Assembly (NCBI GenBank): GCA_959604655.1
Contig: CAUHCL010000018.1
Span: 1-24,963, forward strand
Direction of reading: 5' to 3'
DNA length: 24,963 nt
DNA from: an uncultured Alistipes sp.
GTDB taxonomy: Bacteria; Bacteroidota; Bacteroidia; Bacteroidales; Rikenellaceae
Shown here one piece after another: positions 22,041-24,963 of this stretch. Numbering within the stretch: the first letter of the stretch is position 1; each line of letters starts with the position of its first letter. Made by a program: the position numbers and the translations under genes. Under the pieces are notes generated by a model, which made no database searches, had not been told where the DNA came from, and saw only the letters and a list, made by a program, of their open reading frames with translations.

Positions 22041-24963
22041 ATGTCACAGCATAATAAAAAATACAGCATCATTTTTCCGATAATTACGGCATTATTGGCC
22101 GTCACATTCGCCGGATGCACGGACGACCTTACGGACAAGACCGCTGAAATCACGGACACGGAGGTTGAGCTACTGGGTGAGGTGATTTACAAGCCGCTTG
22201 TGCCGACGGAAGTACAGACACGCGCCGAAGCTCCTGAAGGGAGCAAATACAAGAGTGTAAAGTCGCTGTATATTTTCTTCTTCGATTCTAAAGGAGGACT
22301 CATCGATGAATATAGCGGAGACGTGGATTTCACACCCGCACCCACAGAAGGCTCCACGCACGAACATGTCACGTTCACCAAAAGAATACGGGCAGGACAA
22401 TATTATATCTTTGCCGTCGCCAACATCTCCGATGGCCAGAAGAGCGACCTCAAGAAAGAAGTAACATCTATTGAAACCCTCAGGAATTTCAGACTCGCCT
22501 GGGATGACAACATAGATGACGACCTTGAGATGTTCGGCGTGTTCAAAGTGTACGACACAAAAGAGACGACTGCCGACAATGAGGATTTTGAAGGGGACGA
22601 ACTTCTCACTATCGACCGTAGCATACACATACGTTCTTGGGTACGCAGGGCGGTATCGAAAGTCACGGTCGATTTCGACGGAACGAACCTGAAAGAGGGT
22701 GTCACGGTCCATATAAAAAACGCCGTGCTGAAGCATGTGGCATCGGGGGCGCTCCTCGGGGCCTCATCTCATGCCGTCGGCGTTGCCGATACCGATGTGG
22801 CCGATGATGACAGGATCGTCGGCATAATGTCGAATTATTCCCTCACCTACGGAAACGGCGAATCACACAAAGCGTGGCCCACGGTGACAAAAACAAAAGC
22901 ATTCTCTCCGTCGGATGTATGGGGAGAGCAGGGTGTTGCAAGTTTCCATGACGACAATGCACGGGCACTTCCCTGCTACGAGAACATGCAGGGGACACAT
23001 GAAGACAAATCCAAACTTCAGGACTCCGACGGAGACGGCATCATTGACTCCAAGACAAAAGACGGGGTCGAAAACGGCACCTACCTCGAGGTGGAGGGAT
23101 ATTATGTCGCCGAACGGCCGGAATATAAATCACAGGGCAAGATAATTTACCGATTCATGCTTGGGAAAGATGCTGTGAATAATTTCGATCTGGTCCGCAA
23201 CCACCATTACAAAATCACGATGCAATTCAAAGGCTATGGCAACGACGTGGACTGGCACATCGAATATACGGAGAAGTATCTGGATGCCACCTACCCCGAA
23301 GACGTGAACTATCAAGGCAAATTTTTCACGCCTGCTCTTGATTATGCCGCCACCATGGCAAACGCGGGTCATACCTTCGACGATCAGAATAAGATTACCG
23401 TAACCAGCTATAAGACAGACGGGGCAACCAATACATGGATAGAACCCGAGATCACATACACCTATTATTCGCATAATGACCGCACAGGAGAATGGGATAT
23501 AGACGACACATCGGAATGGCTTACAACCACAGCGGGCGATGTCATCGAAAACGGCACTAAAAAGAAATATACTTTCGTCGCCTCCATGGCCGATCCGACC
23601 TCTGCCACAATCAATAGTCTGTTCCCTAAATCAACCGTAGGCAGTAAAGGTGCCCCCTATAACCTTTCCAACGCGAACGGAGAAACTACGGTCGAGAACA
23701 CCGCCAACTGCTACATGGTGGGCGCTCCTGGATGGTATTGTTTCCCCCTCGTGTATGGCAATGCAATCACAGACAAAAAGACTGATGCGGAGGCATATTC
23801 TTCAACGCACATTGTGAATCATCTCAATGAACCCATTACAGCACCTTATATCAAGGAAAACACAAGAAAGGACGACCCGACAAAAACAATAGACCTCTCC
23901 GATGTAAGCGTAAAACTCATATGGCAGGATGCTGAAAATCTTATCACACCAAGTACGATAAGTTATGATCCCGATCTTTTCGGCGGTAAGGGCGGAATAA
24001 AATTCCAAATAGGTACCATACAGGAGGGAAATGCCGTGATAGCCTTGATTGATAACAAGGCGAAAGAAGATGATTATGTAGTCCACAAACGAGAAAAGCC
24101 TTACGATAAATTAGGGAACACAAAGGCCATCTGGGCCACCCGTTTCGGCACCGAAGATTTCGAGAAGGATATACGGGTTCTCAACCATAATGAGCAGGCA
24201 TTCGATGTGATGCCTGTCAATCTTGGCTGGTGTTCGGGCGACAAGGCGATAAGATATTATAAACGCCGCAAGTGTGAGATCAAATTCAAGGTCGGAGACA
24301 ACGAGATAATAAGGACGATTGAACAATATCCCCATTTTGTCCTTCCGCGTGGCGACCATCCCTACTACCAGTGGGGGCGTAAAGACCCGTTTGTCGGTTC
24401 AAACGAGCTTTGGAAAAACAAAGCGAGATGGATTCATGACGGAACCAAATATCTCGAAGGGGGTGATTACGATCCTCCCAGACTTTATAACGAGCCGAAG
24501 GAATTTTCGTACAACGTGAACCGAAAAAACGCTGAAGACTGTCTTGAAGTACTTGTAAAGAATCCCGACAAATGGCTTAACGCTACGCGACAACCCAATA
24601 ATCCGAACGATTTCAAACAAGGGTTTTACAGTACGAATAAATCATACTCCGATCTGTGGTCGAATAACGGTCATAAGACGGTCTACGACCCTTGTCCCCC
24701 GGGATATCAGGTAAGCGACAACTCCGTTTTCACAGGATTCACAACTCACGGGGGAAGTGCGAAGTTCCCGTATGACTGGTACGATGTACTTGAGAGCAAC
24801 ATGCCGTCGGATTATTACAGCGGCAGTTCGATAAACAGACAGGTTCTGGAACTTTATACAAACACGAAGAAACTTCAATCCATTACCTTCCCTGTCACCG
24901 GTTATCGGGATTATGATGGTCACGCACAGGTTGTACAATATCCGAATGAAGCGGAAAATGTTA
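22041..24963 (+). CDS. Large DUF4906-type fimbrial tip protein (3' end outside window)
   Basis: The frame is open from ATG 22041 to the window edge, 974 codons with no stop. The lipobox TFAGC gives C26 followed by TDDL, and an Arg site VQTRAEAP (R61) suggests protease maturation. SVKSLYIFFFDSKGGLIDEY and AGQYYIFAVANISD are fimbrillin-like N-domain strands. A calcium-loop-like DSDGDGIID lies near residue 328, and YDPCPPGYQV near residue 884 is a motif typical of Bacteroidales tip and surface proteins. Size, position at the operon end and these motifs fit a DUF4906-type tip adhesin (Mfa5/FimE-like). The ligand is unknown. It lies 39 bp after the minor subunit. Confidence 0.75.
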   Translation, partial: MSQHNKKYSIIFPIITALLAVTFAGCTDDLTDKTAEITDTEVELLGEVIYKPLVPTEVQTRAEAPEGSKYKSVKSLYIFFFDSKGGLIDEYSGDVDFTPAPTEGSTHEHVTFTKRIRAGQYYIFAVANISDGQKSDLKKEVTSIETLRNFRLAWDDNIDDDLEMFGVFKVYDTKETTADNEDFEGDELLTIDRSIHIRSWVRRAVSKVTVDFDGTNLKEGVTVHIKNAVLKHVASGALLGASSHAVGVADTDVADDDRIVGIMSNYSLTYGNGESHKAWPTVTKTKAFSPSDVWGEQGVASFHDDNARALPCYENMQGTHEDKSKLQDSDGDGIIDSKTKDGVENGTYLEVEGYYVAERPEYKSQGKIIYRFMLGKDAVNNFDLVRNHHYKITMQFKGYGNDVDWHIEYTEKYLDATYPEDVNYQGKFFTPALDYAATMANAGHTFDDQNKITVTSYKTDGATNTWIEPEITYTYYSHNDRTGEWDIDDTSEWLTTTAGDVIENGTKKKYTFVASMADPTSATINSLFPKSTVGSKGAPYNLSNANGETTVENTANCYMVGAPGWYCFPLVYGNAITDKKTDAEAYSSTHIVNHLNEPITAPYIKENTRKDDPTKTIDLSDVSVKLIWQDAENLITPSTISYDPDLFGGKGGIKFQIGTIQEGNAVIALIDNKAKEDDYVVHKREKPYDKLGNTKAIWATRFGTEDFEKDIRVLNHNEQAFDVMPVNLGWCSGDKAIRYYKRRKCEIKFKVGDNEIIRTIEQYPHFVLPRGDHPYYQWGRKDPFVGSNELWKNKARWIHDGTKYLEGGDYDPPRLYNEPKEFSYNVNRKNAEDCLEVLVKNPDKWLNATRQPNNPNDFKQGFYSTNKSYSDLWSNNGHKTVYDPCPPGYQVSDNSVFTGFTTHGGSAKFPYDWYDVLESNMPSDYYSGSSINRQVLELYTNTKKLQSITFPVTGYRDYDGHAQVVQYPNEAENV

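Noticed and set aside
1..24963. CRISPR arrays, tRNA, rRNA, prophage or intact insertion sequences
   Set aside because: No regularly spaced repeats, tRNA-like cloverleaf, rRNA segment, transposase or phage gene was recognised in the window.

Overview
The window looks like a chromosomal segment of a gut Bacteroidales bacterium, most likely Alistipes or a close Rikenellaceae relative (inference). Three things support this: a complete Mfa/FimA-type fimbrial operon with DUF3575, DUF3868 and DUF4906 genes, which is a Bacteroidales hallmark; promoters of the Bacteroidetes primary-sigma type (TTG, about 20 bp, TAnnTTTG) at several genes; and acidic residues directly after the lipobox cysteines. Base composition is mixed: GC-rich housekeeping genes alternate with more AT-rich surface-polysaccharide and fimbrial genes.

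Left part (about 444-7759, all on the minus strand): a compact surface-glycan operon read right to left. In transcription order it holds wbpA (UDP-GlcNAc 6-dehydrogenase), wbpD (N-acetyltransferase), wbpE (PLP aminotransferase), a Wzx-type flippase, a small-molecule/sugar formyltransferase, a Stealth-family sugar-phosphate transferase and wbpB (3-dehydrogenase). WbpA, B, E and D together make UDP-GlcNAc(3NAc)A, a diacetamido uronic acid for capsule or O-antigen. No C2-epimerase (WbpI), Wzy polymerase or ordinary glycosyltransferase is visible here. Broken small reading frames lie at both ends of the operon (444-653 and 7963-8181).

Middle (8200-14489): a DUF454 membrane protein diverges from rpiB. 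Next comes a three-gene minus-strand operon: an MTA/SAH-nucleosidase-like protein, a secreted calcineurin-like phosphoesterase and ispE. Back-to-back promoters at 12560-12627 separate this from a highly codon-biased plus-strand pair, a NifU/IscU-like scaffold protein and a GGGtGRT-family protein, which ends in a clear intrinsic terminator. A GC-rich dispersed intergenic repeat occurs at 25-294 and again at 9155-9307.

Right part (14490-24963, plus strand): a fimbrial operon of DUF3575, DUF3868/OmpA-like/TPR, Mfa1-type major fimbrillin, Mfa2/FimB-type anchor, a minor fimbrillin and a large DUF4906-type tip protein that runs off the window. Its promoter sits inside a 282-bp segment bounded by 20-bp inverted repeats that match at 18 of 20 positions. 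This is the architecture of a phase-variable invertible promoter and is the strongest discovery here. The same segment carries a run of nine G. Two other nine-base G/C runs lie in the window, one upstream of wbpA and one inside its coding frame. The DUF3868 gene has an apparent one-base frameshift inside its signal peptide.
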